Below, piece by piece: positions 23,601 to 34,806 of a stretch of 64,000 nucleotides of DNA (its first letter is position 1; every line of letters begins with the position of its first letter). Origin of the DNA: Amoebophrya sp. A120. Lineage: Eukaryota; Sar; Dinophyceae; Syndiniales; Amoebophryaceae. The stretch covers positions 5,064,256 through 5,128,255 of the forward strand of contig CAJINV010000005.1 of the NCBI GenBank assembly GCA_905178155.1, given 5' to 3'. The notes beneath the pieces are model-generated. The model did not search any database. It was not told the DNA's origin and saw nothing but the letters and a program-made list of their open reading frames with translations. Position numbers and translations under genes: made by a program.

Positions 23601-25276
23601 GACTCTTCCAGACCCAGACACATTTGCATTAGATACTGCTGGACTGACGGAAATTTCTACGTGCGGGGGAAAATTAACAAAAACCCACTAGCCGGAGCGA
23701 GGTTAGTGCGGGTGTCCAGCCGGAACACGGATGTCATGCTGAAGTCGCCAGACAGGATCCGGGAGTGGTTCGAGCACCATTCCTATGCATTGCAAATGTG
23801 TCTGGACATCTGGAAAAGTGCAACTTGTGATGCTGCATTTGGATGCTAAAAAAAATCTGTATTGCGTGAGCAGCAAGGGGAGTCGAATTCGGCTACGCGG
23901 AGAGAGCAGTTGTCATGCGGGATGCGCATCGATAAGCGCTCAAAAAATCTGTGATGCTAAGGCATACAGCACAGACATCGCGAATCCTGGAAAATGTGCA
24001 TGACAAGCATGCCCTCTTCCAGACCCAGACATATTTGCATTTGATATGTCCTCCGACGGGGCTTTCGAAAACCAGCCGGAAGAGGTATCAGAATGAAAAA
24101 TCCCCCCTCCCCATATCGAAACGAAGTTTCTGATGCTGGATTTGCGTACACAACTCAGATTTGCCTTGCTGGCGAGGACTGCAGGCCCATATCAAGCCTG
24201 AGTAGACAGGTCTTGGCCTTGGCACTTAGCATGACAGACGTCTACGCTGTAGGAGCAACAGCATCACAAACTGCCTGGAGACTGCTGCGGAGCCTGTGGA
24301 GTTGCCTTCATGCAACACCAAGACGATCTGTGGTCACAAATCAGCAGCACAATCGTGCCTTGTCAATATGGGGAAGGGGGATTTCGATTTCTCCTCGCGA
24401 TAAGAGGTGACTTGCGTGCTGCGCAAGGACGGATTCAGTTCTGGTTCCGGCGGATCTTCCTGGGGCGAGAGCGAGAAGGAGCGGCTGCAAAGCGTCTGGG
24501 CGGAATTTGACGAGTATGGGAGAAGGGTACGGGAAAATAAACCAAAAGAGAAACCCTCTTGTACAACTTCGCCGTGGGGTGGCGGTGAACAAACAGGATC
24601 AGCTTCAGCGTGTACTAGTGCTTCATCAACCGCAGAAACGGGGGGTGAAAACCAAGACGAAAACCCGCATGAGAAAGAAGGAGAAGAAGAGTTCAAACAA
24701 CAGCAGCAAAATAAATCTCACCACGTGATGTTCGTCTGCGAGGAGATGTTTCAGCCGTTGATTTTGGATCACATGGAGAAGATCGACAGTATCCAAACGG
24801 TATGCATTGCAAATATGTCTGGGACTGGATGAAGAGTTCGGATTTGTGATGCGAAGTCTACATCATGACAAAATCTGTCATGCATGGCTGGCAAAAGACC
24901 CCTGCTCTTGTCACCGAAAGAGGGGACTTGTCATGCGAATTAGGCATTGGGGTAGGGGAACCTGCTCAAAGTCTGTGATTCTAGAGCTTACATGCCAGAC
25001 GAGCTAGGTCAGGCAGGAACTGCATGACAGATCTCACATTCTTCCAGACCCAGACATTTTTTCATTTGATAGACGGCGATGAACATTTTGCAGCTCTACG
25101 AAGACCGGTGCTACAAACAACCACCATGTTTGCACTTCTGGTGGTACGCGTTCATCTTCCTGTACATGCTGGTCCCGTTGCACATCTTTGTTTTCCTCTT
25201 CGTCCTGAACAGCGGGTTTCGGATTTGGGACGACTTTTTCAGCTACAAACTCATTGACGGGTTTTCGAGAAATTGA
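20649..25276 (+). CDS. unrecognised protein with C-terminal membrane segment
   Basis: Exons 20649-21410, 21668-21910, 22223-22261, 22574-22714, 22976-23012, 23276-23359, 23641-23783, 24052-24085, 24408-24800 and 25077-25276 give 691 residues in one frame. Residues ~1-230 are Ser/Thr/Ala-rich and poorly structured. A basic, aromatic helical core follows (for example QLKTKFAIQRKIHLLIGLEK, then VEAIYWFFYERLILSTN and IYFYERAHYMAAKCYLY). An acidic Gln-rich linker precedes MFVCEEMFQPLILDHMEKID, and the end carries one strongly hydrophobic stretch (WWYAFIFLYMLVPLHIFVF). All nine introns are inverted-repeat elements, and four exons are 84 nt or shorter at 39, 37, 84 and 34 nt. A tail- or C-terminally anchored membrane protein is inferred. 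Confidence 0.7.
21411..21662 (-). mobile_element. introner-like element, type A, inverted copy
   Basis: Perfect TCGAT duplication; excision joins GLRLFD to QLKTKF. The reverse complement of its interior closely matches the element at 559-810, so it is inserted in the opposite orientation. Confidence 0.92.
21911..22217 (-). mobile_element. introner-like element, type F, inverted copy
   Basis: Perfect CGATT duplication; excision joins YPISAI to DFEESMF. Its reverse complement is nearly identical to the element at 47581-47896 in the GH2 gene. Confidence 0.92.
22262..22568 (+). mobile_element. introner-like element, type F
   Basis: Perfect CCCGT duplication; excision joins YDSLSR to ASFAFPVEA. 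Only a 39-nt exon separates it from the previous, oppositely oriented copy. Confidence 0.92.
22715..22970 (-). mobile_element. introner-like element, type A, inverted copy
   Basis: Perfect ACTTC duplication; excision joins LAKIYF to YERAHYM. The interior runs like the copy at 21411. Confidence 0.92.
23013..23270 (+). mobile_element. introner-like element, type A variant
   Basis: TIR TATGCACTGCAAATATG; flanks CTATT/CTACT. Excision joins AAKCYL to YCFDEAD in frame. Confidence 0.88.
23360..23635 (+). mobile_element. introner-like element, type A variant
   Basis: TIR TATGCATTGCAAATATG; flanks CCGGT/CTGCT are diverged. Excision joins FDEKFR to WTDGNFY in frame. Confidence 0.85.
23784..24046 (+). 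mobile_element. introner-like element, type A variant
   Basis: Opens TATGCATTGCAAATGTG and closes GCATTTGATA; flanks ATTCC/TGTCC. Excision joins FEHHS to SDGAFEN in frame. Confidence 0.85.
24086..24402 (+). mobile_element. introner-like element, type G
   Basis: TIRs TATCAGAATGAAAAATCCC and complement-like end CTCCTCGCGATA. Perfect AGAGG duplication. Excision joins NQPEE to VTCVLRK in frame; the preceding exon is 34 nt. Confidence 0.9.
24801..25071 (+). mobile_element. introner-like element, type A variant
   Basis: Opens TATGCATTGCAAATATG and closes CATTTGATA; flanks AACGG/GACGG. Excision joins DSIQT to AMNILQL in frame. Confidence 0.9.
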
Positions 25277-27000
25277 GGAAGGTTTTTTGTCGAAATAAAC
25301 GTTCAATTTTGATTTTCTGAGAAAAAGAAATCGCTTTGGACGCAAAGAAGACAACCTGGGACACAGACAGATGGATGGGGAATAAGAACCCCACTTATAC
25401 CAATTTACAGTGCTGCTAAACATCATCGGCGGAGTGTTCGCGTGCGATTGTGATTCTTTTTGTCCCGTCCGAAGTCTGTTTTTTCATGGGCAGAAGCAAG
25501 GTGCACATCGGTCGCAAGCGAGAATTTTACACGAGTGAAGTGCCACCAGTCCGCGAACGAGTGAAGCGCCACCAACAAGCAGCACTGGCCTAGGTTCGTT
25601 GAGAGCGACCGAGCGCATTGCTGTGCTGAGTGACCGGCGTAATAGCTTACCAGAAAGCGAGAAACTCTGGGGAGGAATTACCAGGAGCGAGAAACTCTGT
25701 GGATGGCCATGGGTGTGCTGGACAGCGACAAGTCGCGGGGACTGAGTTTCCTCCGGGCGATCGCCATTGCGCACCCCATCCCGGAGCCTGCAAGCCCGCG
25801 CGCAAGCTTGTAAAGCCGGAAAGCGCCGCCCGCCCCTCGCGCCCGCCGGCGGGGCTTGGGTCTAGGCTGGCGCCCTTGTCGTGCCGCGGGGCATCGAGGT
25901 GGGCGCATGCCCGAGCCCGCTTTCGCCGGGGCGGCGGCCGACGCACGGCGGGCTGCGAATAACACATTCATCGCAGCGGCGGCGGGCCCTGATGAACAGC
26001 ACGCTCGTGGCTTCGGGTTTGGCGATCGATGACGACACTGCGGCGGGCAACACGAACACGACGGGGCGCCCCGCCTTGCCTCCCCGCGCGCGTTTCGCCC
26101 GGCCGGTAGAGGGCCGGCCCGGTCGCCTTGCCGGCCCCTCCCTGTTTGTTTCGCAGTGCCGCGAGTTTTCGGCACCTTGGTAGTCTTTTGGCTTCCATAG
26201 CTCGTAGAGCGCCCCCGCGGCACCGCGGCCGCGCGAGCCCCCCGCGGGTGCTGGGGCCTGCCATTTGTGCCACGGGCAGAGCGTTTGGCGCGCAGGCTCT
26301 GCCGGCCCTGCTGGGCATAGTGATTTCATCCGGCGCAGCCCGTGTGTCTTGCCGCCGATGGCATCCATTGATTCCGCGGGGTTGCGCGCCCGCTTTTGCT
26401 TATCTCATCATCTGCCCAAAGATCGAAGCACTCACTTGGAGTTGTGAGCCGGCGCGGGCTGTTGAGCCAAGTGTTTTTCTTTTTTTCCCTTCCGTTCTTC
26501 GCCCGTTCGAGTGATGTACGATTTTGGCTTTAGGAGACCTTCGCTCACTATCGATCCCTCGATAGTTCAGACCAGCTCCACAGCAAAACTCTACGCAGGT
26601 TCTGATATCATGTAAGACATTTTCTCTGCTTGCTTTCTCATGATGAAATGAAGTCGCGGATCGGTCAAGTGAAGGTTAGATACAAACACGGTCGGTTGTG
26701 TGGTCACTCTGGTCAATACAAACAAGGTTCACGACTCGGTTGTAAAGCTGCGCTGCTCATTGGAATTTTGTCGTGAATCTGAAACGCTTGTTGAGAACAG
26801 TCAGACAAAAGAAGATCCCGAGCCCGACACGTCGACCCTCGCCAAGGCATTTGAGTTTAGAAGTACCGATCTACGAAGGAAGTTTGACACCGGCGCACTT
26901 GCGTCGAGAGAAAACCCATTTACACGACTCTTTGCACAACAACTCTTCCAGAAGCATTTCTTAAGGCAATAGAAGAACTACGACCGTTTGGTGAAACAAA
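25277..27000. other. intergenic with GC-rich island
   Basis: From about 25440 to 26520 the DNA becomes very GC-rich, with sharp edges and several open frames on both strands that look like composition artefacts. No protein family, tRNA or rRNA was recognised. The last 450 bp before the rhodanese gene return to normal composition. Confidence 0.6.
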
Positions 27001-27883
27001 ATGTCCTCCTTCTCCGAGCTCCTGGCTGCTGCCGCCGCCACGGTCGGTGACAACGCCATTGACCCGTTGAAAGCCAAGGAGATGATGGATGCGAATCCGG
27101 ATATGCTCATCCTTGACGTGCAGGACCCAACTGCCGACTTCAAGCTCACGGTATGAGAGTGCACAGCGGCCCCCTCCCCCTCATTTGTGTTGGATGAACA
27201 GCAACACAAGCGCTGGCAAAGATGCAGCTTTTGCATGACAAATTTCTCGAAGACTGTAGTGCTGTTTTGGATTGTCCCGGAATGTGTCATGCAAAAAGTG
27301 CTAAAAGGCATAGAGTGGATTTGGACTTTTGCATGACAGGTGAATGGAGGGGGAGTTGTGCACTTTCATACACCATCCCGAACTCCTACAACGCTTCTCT
27401 CGGGACCTTGGGCTTCAAAGCGGACGTTGCCATGACGGATTTTTTGGACAAGAAAATCACGGAGTACCCGAAAGACAAGAACGTCATGGTCACCTGCGGC
27501 ATCGGCGGCCAGGCCATGCTGGGGGCGAAGCTGATGATCGATTACGGGTGGAAAAACACGTTTGTCTGCATATGACCTGCTCAAACGTTACAATCTCAAA
27601 TCGGTTACCATAGAATCTGGATTTTGTCTTGCATGAAAAGCATGAGGAAGGTATGTAGAGTTGCGCCTTTCGCAATACACATTTCGCCGGATATCAGTGG
27701 GGTTTTGGGTGCAGAGACTTGTCATGCGCAAACCTATGGGATTACGGTAGACCATGCACTTCCTGCATCACAGATTTCCATATTCTATTGTAACGTTTGA
27801 GATTGTAACGCTTGAGCAGGTCATACTGCAAGGGCGGCAACGCGGCGTGGAAAGAGGCCAAGTGCCCGCTGTGTGCGGAGTAA
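27001..27883 (+). CDS. single-domain rhodanese-like protein
   Basis: Exons 27001-27151, 27376-27570 and 27831-27883 encode 132 residues, the usual length of a lone rhodanese domain. Visible landmarks are the N-terminal strand MLILDVQDP (the usual D-V-R/Q motif), the SIPNSYN-like VPNSYNASLGTLG, the active-site loop CGIGGQA with catalytic Cys91, and the C-terminal KGGNAAWKEA. These enzymes move sulfur from donors such as thiosulfate or cysteine persulfide. A second Cys pair at the very end (CPLC, before the last two residues) is unusual and could bind a metal or form a disulfide. No targeting peptide is evident, so a cytosolic location is likely. Both introns are inverted-repeat elements. Confidence 0.88.
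27152..27370 (+). mobile_element. introner-like element, type E
   Basis: TIRs TATGAGAGTGCACAGC-like and complement. Flanks CACGG/CACCA are diverged. Excision joins DFKLT to VPNSYNAS in frame. Confidence 0.87.
27571..27825 (+). mobile_element. introner-like element, type I (singleton)
   Basis: TIRs of about 45 bp (TATGACCTGCTCAAACG, closing CTTGAGCAGGTCATA) unlike the other types. Perfect CTGCA duplication. Excision joins NTFVC to KGGNAAW, restoring the rhodanese C-terminus. Confidence 0.92.
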
Positions 27884-28684
27884 GTAGGTTGTTGGTGCCT
27901 TCCCCCTCCAGGGACCACAGTCACATAATATCCGCGTCGTGATGCTCATCATGCTGTGTGTCGTCGTGAAAAGAACCTCACAAGCAACGAAAGGAGCAGT
28001 AGATGATCTGTGATTAATTTTCCCTCTTGATGAAGAAACGTAGACGCACGTACCCGTACGGAAGCGGAATGTTTTACGTCTTTAACTTTTTCTTGACTGG
28101 TTGTCTCTGTTTCACAAATCAAGTCATGCAACGCTGTGCTACTTGCTTTTACTATAGTAATGTGTTGCGAAAAACTTTTTTAATTTTTGTAGCCGTTCCG
28201 GGACAGTGTCGATTAAGTTCAACCATATCATGATGAATTTTACGAGCAATAAGCAAAAGATTGCGCATGATCAGTGGGGATTTAGGTACAAGTAATTATT
28301 AGCAATAAAACAGTTTAAGGAAGGAAAGGGCGTCGTCCCAACACCAATTCGTGTCCAGTACAAAACCTTGCGTAATTTTCATGAGTCATGAAGAGTGAAA
28401 AAAAAAATAGTTGGCAGAGGTTGGTGGTGATGCTGCTGCACTGGTAGGCCGTTTGAGCCAATTGCTTGTTCTCCGCCGAGAGGACCCGTCTTCGTTTCTT
28501 TTGATAAGATATATTCGTTGTTGCTTGACTAGACATGGAAAACTACGCTGAGAGACTTCTACAACTACTTTGGCATTCCGTCTATAATGTCCTTTTGTTT
28601 ACTATAAGAAAGCACTTTACTTACATTCGCTTTATGCTTTTCTTGACACTTGCGCCAGCATCTGCTACAAAAAAGAAACACAAA
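27884..28684. other. intergenic / leader region
   Basis: No gene seen. An in-frame ATG at 28535 would extend the next protein by 50 residues. Confidence 0.55.
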
Positions 28685-31600
28685 ATGGAGAATTTCCTGC
28701 CGAACCAAAATCCGGCCACCGGGCAGCCGTTACTCGTCTCCTCCGACCCCTGCGGTTCCACGTGGCACAAAAAGACCGAGCCGATTGAAATCCACGTTTA
28801 CGGGATCTTCAAAAACCTCGACAAGTTCCGACTGACCTCGGATGAACGGTTTATCGTGAATAAAATGTACAACGACCAGCAGTCGGGGGCCACTTCCCCT
28901 CTCGGGAAGCTCGCCGCAAACGTGTTTGGAACTACGAGCGGGGGGTATGGTAGCTCATCCTCTTCCACCGGTGGGGTCGTGAAAAAAATGTCATCATTCC
29001 CCGGTGCTGGTGGTTCTTCCTTCGCACAGGGCGGTGGAGGAACATCTTCAACCAGCGTGATGAAGCCAACTACATCTTGTTCGAAACAGCCTCCGAATAA
29101 TTCCTCGTTTTTTCGTCCCACTGATATTATACCTGCAGATGAATCCGGTGCAATTGCAACTACAGCCGATGATCGGGCTTTCATGACCACTGCCTCCTAC
29201 GACAGCACCGACGGACGGGAGACGAAACCCAGGCCGACGAACGCCGTGACAGTGAGACGAGAGGACCACCTCCGCGGCGGAGGAACGAGTACTATGCCCC
29301 CGGGGGAAAGAACAAGTGCAGCTGCAGCTGGACACCAGCCTACCAGCGGGATCTTCACGGGTTCATCTGCAATTATTGAGGGCGAGCACAACAGCGCCAC
29401 ACCCTACTATTCCTGGGGAGAGAGTTGTACAACATCCAGTTTTAATATGTCAAACCGATCTTCAACATCATCATCAAATTCATACCCGCAAGGAGGTGAA
29501 GGACCACCGAGCAGTTTGTTCGAAAGTTTTTTCGCGGAAGGAGAGCACCAAAGGGACGACAGTGGAACTGCAACCTCGAACACCCCTGGCGGAGATTTGC
29601 TGAATGCCTCCATCGGTACTAGTTCATCTTCCCGGGGCGGTGGAATAAATACTAGTAATCCACAAATTCAACAAAAAGAAAAACCTCTTTTCGGGAGGTC
29701 AGAAAGCAACATCGAGCAAAGATTCGTCGATCAGTTTAAGCAGGAGGATGAGTTGCAGCGGAGCCGGTTGACGAAAGGAACATCAGATAAGAACGCAGCG
29801 GGCTTCCACACAACTTCTCACTATCAGCCGCAGCCAGAGGTGTTGTCCCCAACAAGTCAAATCGACCGAGACCAACCGAGCCTGCAGCGTACCGCCAGTC
29901 GGATTCTAGAGCTGCATCGCGAGCACCAGGCGGCCGTCGCTGCTGCTCGAGGGTCTGTTTCATCCAAGGTACCAGGAGTCGCCGACCAGAATGCAGTTGC
30001 AGCGCCTTCGCCGACGAAAATCAGCACTGCTCGGTCCTGGGGAACTATGCAAGAAAAAAACTGTGTAAGTGTGAATTTGTGTTGCAGAACATGCAACAGA
30101 GTTACGCCTGTCATGCCAGACAGCCATGAAGTCCTCTTTTCATGTGTGTTTTCCCTTACAAGCCACGCATGACAGGTTTTCTCTGCCATGTAGTGCAAAT
30201 TTGTGATGCTGGTTTGGGTGGACGCAGCTCTCGTGTGCCGGAGCACCTGTATGCCGCTGGGGGACGCAGCAGCTTTTTGCTGTTGAATCGGTCCGGATTA
30301 GCTCAGCAGGGGCCTCGCTTGAGGCCCCTCCACTATGCTTCGTCCCTGCATGCATAAGGACCTCCAGGGCTGTGCATCATGTTCGACCTACGTAGACGCT
30401 CGCTGCGCGTCTCCGCCTTCGCGCAGCATGGGCCCGGTCCCAGATTGCACGTTGTGCCTGCCTTTTCGCGCGCCAGCCCTGTTTGCTTCTACAGCTACCG
30501 CTCGTCTTAGTAAAGGCCTTTAGAATTTATTCCCATAGGTACACATTTACCAGAACAAGCGCTTAAGTAGCAATACTATGTTTTCCGATTTAGTTTTTCC
30601 GATTCCGTAGAAGTTTACGTTACGAGGTAGCTTAGCATATACTGGTTTTAGTAAGCCTCTGAACGGCAAAGGGACGAACTGCCCGTAGACCTCCGACGTG
30701 ATGCTGTTTCTCAAAGAAAGTTACACTTACACACTTTTTTTCCTGGATAGAAACCGTGCGGAAGACCTTCACGACGGTGAACAACCTCAGAAAGGGGTTG
30801 GCCGCGTCGGGAACTTCGCTGCTCGGGACTGCGAGGAAATCGACGGAGAGCTTGCTGGCGGAAGCGGAGGAGGAGAAAGCAAAAGACGAAAAGGAGCAGG
30901 AACGTGTGTATTCTGAGTAAAAACGTCCCCACCCCAGAGTTGTCGTGCAGATTTGCAGTTACAGGAAGATTTGTAATGGGCATCCCCATGAGAGGCGTTT
31001 CCGATCGTGTTTTTACCTTTGTAATGCTGCAAACAGGATGACTAGATGGATATGGATTTGTGTTGCGGCTGTACTTGCTAAACTGCACTACACTACAGAG
31101 GGGAACTTGTCATGCTTGAGTCCCAAAACTTCTCGACTTGTGTTGCGAGATCACCATCTTGATTATGGGGTGGGGACGTTTTTAATCAGAATAGCATTCC
31201 GTTTTTCTTCTCGCTGCAAAAGTACGGGGTGAAGCAGGTCAGTTGCGGGGCGAATTTCTTCGGGATAATTACCCTAGAAATGGGGTTAGTGGGGCTCTTA
31301 TCCACTGCAAAAGTTAAAGTATCGTTTACTCGTATGAATTGCAGGCATGCGTGACAATAAATCCGGTTTCCTACCTAAATCTGCATTACAAATTCCAATT
31401 TTCTGCTTGAGAGAATTTGTCATGCGATTTATGTATACAAGTACGATTAACTTTTGCAATGCATAGCTCTTCGGGTTCAACAAGAATTACGTGCATGGCC
31501 ACATGGGGGAGTTCCTCCCCTTGGAGTTCTACGTTTGGGGCGCGGATGAAAACCCGAGTCTGCCGCCGACTAGGAAAAGTTCGAAAAGTAGAACAGGGAC

Positions 31601-34600
31601 GACCGACGAAGACCACGACGCAGCTGCTGGTGCACAGGGATTTTCTCGCAATTCTCTTTCCGGACCTACAAAAAATAATGACTCCTTCACATATGCTTTC
31701 CAAGAGCGCCGCTTCGTCGACCCTCTGGAAAATCCTTTGGGGAAGTTGAAGAGCAAAAGCGAGGCTGCGGTTTTCAAGCCCAAAGACTTCGCCAGCGTCG
31801 TTTCTGCAGCAACTGGTGGAAATATTGGAAATAAAAACAAAGTCTCTAGTACTTCTTCGACTTTCCTTCCAATCGGGAAAAATGCAAATAAAGCTAGATC
31901 CCCAAAAACTTCTACTTCGAAGAACTACAACAAAGGCACTAGAAGCTTGCCACAGGTCCGCGCTGTGGAAATCGCCTGCGGCAGCGACCACACGTTGGTG
32001 TTAGGCTCCGACAACCTGCTCTACGCTCACGGCGACCCGATTCTCTACGGACTGAACACGGAACTCTGCGGGGATTACCTAGACGCCATCGAGACAGTGT
32101 TGACGAAACGGTCTGATATGATAAACGGCGCCTGGCGCTCCCCGGAGCACCAGACACTCACACAGTTTGGGCTTTTGTTCAATTGCGGACCCGTGAGACC
32201 AAGACGGAAGCAGAGAAATGAACTTCTACAAGAGCGGCAGCTCGTCGTGCCCTCGGGTAGCAGTAAAAGTAGCATGATGAGGTCGGGCCCCGGTTTGATA
32301 CCAGCAGGCGAGGGTAGAGATGCGGCGGGTAGTTCTGGTAGAGCGTTTTTTTCCGGTAATACTTCTACGGGGCCCTCTAACGACCGCAGTCTCCTCTTGG
32401 AAACCTTTGATCACCAACGGGAAGATCATGACGAAGCACAAAGAGAAACGCAGTTTGAGTACGACCCGGGAAGAGACACAACAAAGCCAGGTACTAGGAG
32501 CATGTTCAAGACTGTAAAAGAAGAAGATGAAGAAGTCGATCTAGAGCCAAATAACCGGGACTACATCAACTCCAGGAGAAGAGAAGAGGGAGAGGCGATA
32601 TTGACGGCTTCGAGAGAAGATCATGCTGGTGCCAACATCAGATTCTTCCGAAGCAAGCACTCACAGCACGAACCATTTTTCCCCTCCTTCTGGGACACGC
32701 AGGAGTTTGAGTTTGAACAGATCCAAACCATGCACGTGAAAGAACGGTACTCCGTGTGCGCGACTACCGATGGGGTGCTGTACCACTGGGGCAAGGTCCC
32801 GTTCTTGTGTGCCACGTTCGAGGAAGCGACACTGATGATGTTCAGCGGAAACAGCTCTTCCTCCTCGGGTGTTGCGACCGCGACGGGACGGGATATTGGT
32901 CAACAACATCGACGAGGCGGACCAGCGCACCCCTCATCTTCATCTCATCTTGTCAGTGAGAAGAATCCTTATCGCGACAGTGCCTCTGGTGCCTTCTCCT
33001 CCACAAGACCCTCCGCCCCGAACGGCGTCGATCAAATTGCGTGCTCCGCTTTCGCCACGTTCGTGATCGACAAGGACGGGATGCTTTTCGCGTTCGGCGA
33101 CGGGACCTACGGCGAAACGTCTGCCGGCGCTTCGGTCGGCGGGACGAGTAGCATGATCTACGGCGAGCCGGTGAATTTTGATTTCCGAGAGCCGATCGCG
33201 GACATTGCAACCGGGGATAATCTATGGATTGCAAAAATGTCTGGGTCTGGAAGGTTGCAGCTTGTCAGGCTAATTCTGGATCGTGCAAAAGTCTGTGTTG
33301 CATGAGTGCCAAAAGCTGTCCACTTTAAACCAAGTTGGCAGGGAGTTTCTCATGCAGGATAGACATGGTAGGGATCTCACAGAATCTGTCATGCTAGGCG
33401 CTGCATTCCAGACGACATGGATCATGGAAAATCTGCATGACAAGTCTCGGACATTTTTGCATTTGATATAGCCACACGCTCGTCCTGGGGGCGAATTCCG
33501 GGGAAGTTTACGCCTTCGGCTCGGACTGCTATGGGCAGTGCGGGTGCGGCATACAGAACCGGTCGAGGAACGGATTACTCGGGGAGAGGGTGCTGAAACC
33601 GCGGAAATTGAAATTCCCCGACGCGTTGCACGGATTCAGTAGTGTGGGGGCGGCTTCTACTACCTCTGGTGCAGATGGAAGTAGAAGTACCGCAGACGGT
33701 CCACCGGTAAAAGTTCCTGGTGGCGCGACTACTGCCACAGCCGAGGACGTGAGAAAAGCGTCCCTCTTCTCGGACCTCTCTGGCCTGGATGATACCAGGA
33801 AAACCGAGGACCTCGACCTTCGGGCGTCCGTGCTCTCCGCGCTGGGGACGAGGCCGACGGCCGTCAGTAACCTCGGCGGCCGTCTGTCCCAGGCCGAGCT
33901 GGGGATCGGGGTGGAGAAAAACGAACATAACGTGATGAAGATGCACGAGAGAGGGCAGCACGGGATAGCCGCCTCGTCGAATAAAGACAGCGCTTTTCAA
34001 CTTTCCGCGGGGAAATACCACAGCACGCTTTGCACGGAGAACGGAAATTTGTACGCGTGGGGACTGTATCCAGGGCAAAAGTACCGTACTCGTATTGCAG
34101 TCATGCATTGCAAATCGTTCTCTTAAGGTAAATCAGCATTACAAATTTTATCTTTCATGCTGAGGAATGCATTTACACGAGTACGATAGATACTTTTGCA
34201 ATTCATAGACTGGAGAGAAACGGCCCGCTGCAGCCGGATCCGTTTTTGCCTTTGGGTTCCGCGGCGCTGTACAACGTTGCAGGTGGTTCTGGCGGGTACA
34301 ACAACTCCGGCGGCTTTTTTTCCTCCGACGCCGGGCCGACGACGCCCCGGAACGTGAACGCGGCGCACTTCGGCGGCGGCGGGGCCGGGGCAAACGCCGC
34401 GGAGGCGGCGAGCGTCCATCTTCCGACGCTGGAAGATTTCCACGACAGTACCGGCGCGTCCGCCGGCGGACCGGATGCGAGTGTCGCCAGTGGCGTGAAG
34501 AACAGCGTGAATCGGCCGAAATTGTGTGCGCATGTCTTGCACAGGTTCGTGCAATACAGCCAATGCGGGCCGACCTACACAGTTGTGGTTTACGGTCAGG

Positions 34601-34806
34601 AATTGGAGACCGGAACTGCAAATGGGGGAGAGGACGAACAAGGAATAGCTGGGGAGGGGGAAGAGATGCAGATGCCGGAGGAAGATGAGGATTATGGCGA
34701 TGAAGTAGGGGTAGACCCAAATTCGCATTCTCTGTACAGGAGTGAAATGTATTTTTCGACGTCCAGTGACAAAGACAGAGAATGGAGAGCGATGAACGCA
34801 GTTTAG
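28685..34806 (+). CDS. RCC1-repeat (beta-propeller) protein
   Basis: Exons 28685-30045, 30755-30908, 31199-31298, 31471-33222, 33474-34066 and 34213-34806 give 1517 residues; starting at 28535 would add 50. RCC1-type units are clear: VSCGANFFGIITLE, LEFYVWGADENP, IACGSDHTLVLGSDNLLYAHG, IACSAFATFVIDKDGMLFAFG, IATGDNHTLVLGANSGEVYAFG-type, and FQLSAGKYHSTLCTENGNLYAWG-type, i.e. about six or seven blades. They are separated by long Ser/Gly/Thr-rich inserts, and the first ~450 residues are low-complexity. RCC1 propellers act as exchange factors for small GTPases or as protein scaffolds; which applies here cannot be told. The acidic C-terminus ends EWRAMNAV, and this last segment is duplicated downstream next to the S-adenosylhomocysteinase start. 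All five introns are inverted-repeat elements, and two of the HTLVLG-type blades are only visible after their removal. Confidence 0.85.
30046..30749 (+). mobile_element. introner-like element, type D, carrying a nested insertion
   Basis: TIRs TATGCAAGAAAAAAACTG and near-complement TTTTTTTCCTGGATA. Flanks GGAAC/GAAAC. It aligns with the 209-bp copy at 41364-41572 except for a 486-bp insert. Excision joins ARSWGT to VRKTFTT in frame. Confidence 0.9.
30212..30697. mobile_element. nested 486-bp insertion with 9-bp target duplication
   Basis: The insert is bounded by GTGATGCTG at 30203-30211 and 30698-30706. It is absent from the related type D element at 41364. It has no terminal inverted repeats and no coding pattern. 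At 30295-30310 it carries a tRNA A-box-like run (TTAGCTCAGCAGG), and a B-box-like GTTCGACC occurs about 85 bp later. A SINE or retrocopied small RNA is possible. Confidence 0.75.
30909..31193 (+). mobile_element. introner-like element, type C
   Basis: TIRs TATTCTGAGTAAAAACGTCC and complement. Flanks GTGTG/GCATT are diverged. Excision joins KEQERV to PFFFSLQ in frame, based on removal of element plus 5 bp. Confidence 0.82.
31299..31465 (+). mobile_element. introner-like element, type B
   Basis: TIRs TATCCACTGCAAAAGTTAA and complement; perfect GCTCT duplication. Excision joins GLVGL to FGFNKNYVH in frame. Confidence 0.92.
33223..33468 (+). mobile_element. introner-like element, type A with shortened 3' repeat
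   Basis: Opens TATGGATTGCAAAAATG; the 3' end keeps ACATTTTTGCATTTGATA but has lost the CTTCCAGACCCAG part. Flanks TAATC/TAGCC. Excision rebuilds the RCC1 motif GDNHTLVLG. Confidence 0.87.
34067..34207 (+). mobile_element. introner-like element, type B
   Basis: TIRs TATCCAGGGCAAAAGTACC and complement-like end; perfect GACTG duplication. Excision joins LYAWGL to ERNGPLQ in frame. Confidence 0.92.

Noticed and set aside
25647-26368. Several overlapping open frames in the GC-rich island
   Set aside because: High GC removes stop codons in all frames. The translations are Arg/Ala/Gly/Pro-rich with no recognisable domain and no intron elements, unlike real genes here.
30290-30400. A tRNA gene
   Set aside because: A-box and B-box-like runs exist, but the spacing is far too long and no cloverleaf or acceptor stem could be drawn.
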